A stretch of 6,000 nucleotides of DNA, from positions 1 through 6,000 of the forward strand of contig QNAH01000180.1 in assembly GCA_003641425.1 (NCBI GenBank), in the 5' to 3' direction. Origin of the DNA: Candidatus Zixiibacteriota bacterium. Its GTDB lineage: Bacteria > Zixibacteria > MSB-5A5 > GN15 > PGXB01. The notes beneath the pieces are model-generated. The model was given only the letters and a program-made list of their open reading frames with translations. It was not told the DNA's origin and searched no databases. Shown one piece after another: positions 4,779-6,000 of this stretch. The position numbers and the translations under genes are program-made. Each line of letters opens with the position of its first letter. Position 1 is the first letter of the stretch.

Positions 4779-6000
4779 ATGATTATAGATAGTATCGAAA
4801 AGCTGAACCAATGGCAGAACGACTGCCGGAAGGCTCTCGAGGCGCACAAGAAGAAAATCCTTGTCTGTCTCGGACCGGGCTGTCTGGCCAGCGGCTCCGA
4901 CCAGATTCTTGACGAGTTCAAGAAGGTCCTGAAAGGCAAAAAAATCAAAGGGATCACGCTTGAATCGATAAGGAAGACGGGTTGCCACGGATTCTGCGCC
5001 CGCGGGCCGCTTGTGGTGATCGAGCCCGAGGGAATATTTTATTCCAAGGTGAAGAAAAAAGATGTTGCTGAGATAATCGAGAAGACTATCAAGAACGGCG
5101 AATTGGTCGAGCGGCTGCTCTACACCGACGACAAGCACAAAGAGCCGATCGCCTATTATAAAGAAATACCGTTTTACAAGAATCAGAAGAAGATATCGTT
5201 GCGCAATGTCGGGCAGATCGATCCCGACCGGATCACAGACTACGTTGCAAACGGCGGCTATTCCGCATTGGCGAAGGCGCTGGGCGGTATGAAGCCGAAG
5301 GAAGTGATCGACGAGGTGAGTAAATCCGGGATACGCGGGCGCGGCGGCGGCGGTTTTGCCACCGGAAGAAAATGGGCCAGTTGCGCCGCGATCGAGTCGG
5401 ATGTGCGGTATGTGATCTGCAACGGCGACGAGGGTGATCCCGGCGCCTTTATGGATCGCTGTATTATGGAAGGCGATCCGCATTCGGTGCTGGAAGGAAT
5501 GATCATCTGCGCCTATGCGATCGGATCGAACGAGGGATACATATATGTCCGCGAGGAATATCCGCTGGCGGTAATCAATCTGCAAAAAGCGATCGAAGAC
5601 GCCCGTGAGTACGGTCTTCTCGGAACGAATATTTTCGGTACGGGATTCGATTTCGATATCAAGATCAGCCGGGGTGGCGGCGCTTTTGTCTGCGGCGAGT
5701 CGTCGGCGCTGATGAAATCGGTTGCCGGCGAGGTCGGTGAGCCGCGGGCCAAATATATCCGTTCGGTGCAGAAGGGTCTGCATGATAAACCGACCGTTTT
5801 GAACAATGTCGAGACGTTCGCCACGATCCCGGTGATCATGGATAAGGGCGCCGACTGGTTCGCGTCGATAGGGACAAAGAAGAGCACCGGTACCAAGGCA
5901 TTTTCGCTGGCCGGGAAGGTCAAGAACACCGGTTTGATCGAGGTGCCGATGGGTATTTCGCTGCGGGAGATCATTTATGAAATCGGCGGCGGCATTCAGA
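4779..6000 (+). CDS. nuoF: NuoF/HndC/HydB-like NADH- and FMN-binding subunit, 3' end outside the window
   Basis: A partial gene: 407 codons are present and the frame is still open at the right edge. The product binds NADH and FMN and exchanges electrons with NuoE. Residues 25-100 form an N-terminal thioredoxin-like [2Fe-2S] domain with C30-x4-C35 and C69-x3-C73, an addition typical of HndC/HydB/HoxF rather than plain NuoF. The flavoprotein core has GRGGGGFATGRKW (187-199), NGDEGDPGAF (215-224), GGGAFVCGES (299-308) and KPTVLNNVETFA. An SLBB domain begins near residue 387. The missing part should hold the rest of SLBB, the [4Fe-4S] domain and perhaps a C-terminal ferredoxin domain. The ATG lies one base after the nuoE stop (4775-4777), with AAGAAGG at 4766-4772, so the two are translationally coupled. 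Confidence 0.92.
   Translation, partial: MIIDSIEKLNQWQNDCRKALEAHKKKILVCLGPGCLASGSDQILDEFKKVLKGKKIKGITLESIRKTGCHGFCARGPLVVIEPEGIFYSKVKKKDVAEIIEKTIKNGELVERLLYTDDKHKEPIAYYKEIPFYKNQKKISLRNVGQIDPDRITDYVANGGYSALAKALGGMKPKEVIDEVSKSGIRGRGGGGFATGRKWASCAAIESDVRYVICNGDEGDPGAFMDRCIMEGDPHSVLEGMIICAYAIGSNEGYIYVREEYPLAVINLQKAIEDAREYGLLGTNIFGTGFDFDIKISRGGGAFVCGESSALMKSVAGEVGEPRAKYIRSVQKGLHDKPTVLNNVETFATIPVIMDKGADWFASIGTKKSTGTKAFSLAGKVKNTGLIEVPMGISLREIIYEIGGGIQ

Noticed and set aside
4764..5783. A 339-codon open frame on the - strand opposite nuoE end and nuoF
   Set aside because: The + strand here encodes an unmistakable NuoF with all cofactor motifs. The antisense translation shows no recognisable domain, and its openness follows from the codon usage of the + strand gene.
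4313..6000. Respiratory complex I (nuo) operon
   Set aside because: Only NuoE and NuoF types are present, the NuoF has an HndC/HydB-style N-terminal [2Fe-2S] domain, and the genes are joined to kor genes rather than to nuoA-D or nuoG-N within the window; complex I cannot be excluded beyond 6000.

Overview
The window (about 50% GC, Shine-Dalgarno-led genes, all real genes on the + strand) looks like a chromosomal piece of an anaerobic or microaerophilic bacterium that uses ferredoxin-linked metabolism. The evidence is a complete four-subunit 2-oxoacid:ferredoxin oxidoreductase (KOR/VOR type) next to NADH-oxidising flavoprotein subunits, plus a diiron ferritin-like protein. The lineage cannot be fixed from the sequence. 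A Gram-negative anaerobe of a deltaproteobacterial or candidate-phylum (for example Zixibacteria-like) kind would fit, but that is a guess.

Layout: (1) 35-547 encodes a stand-alone rubrerythrin/ferritin-like protein, closed by a good intrinsic terminator at 582-609. (2) 548-880 is a 333-base non-coding interval. It carries the terminator, a 9-bp direct repeat, a GTGA-N6-TCAC dyad, a near-consensus sigma70-type promoter (TTGACT-17-GATAAT) and a long leader hairpin that overlaps a possible 21-codon leader ORF. (3) 881-6000 is a tightly packed operon: a MinD/CobQ-like P-loop ATPase, KorD (2x[4Fe-4S] ferredoxin), KorA (alpha), KorB (TPP-binding beta), KorC (gamma), NuoE/HndA-like and NuoF/HndC-like. 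The NuoF-like gene starts at 4779 and runs off the right edge with 407 complete codons.

How the genes probably work together: KorABCD oxidatively decarboxylates a 2-oxoacid (2-oxoglutarate or a branched-chain 2-oxoacid; the sequence does not settle which) to an acyl-CoA and passes electrons through its ferredoxin-like delta subunit. NuoE plus a NuoF with its own N-terminal thioredoxin-like [2Fe-2S] domain make an NAD(H)-reacting diaphorase module of the kind found in NADH-linked hydrogenases, formate dehydrogenases and electron-bifurcating complexes. Co-transcription suggests that low-potential electrons from 2-oxoacid oxidation are exchanged with NAD(H), either directly or through another subunit encoded beyond position 6000. 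The ATPase at the head of the operon belongs to a family I recall beside such kor/vor genes in other anaerobes, and I know of no established role for it.

I see no mobile element, CRISPR array, tRNA or rRNA. The genes are recognisable families; the less described parts are the ATPase's role and the leader region at 720-880.
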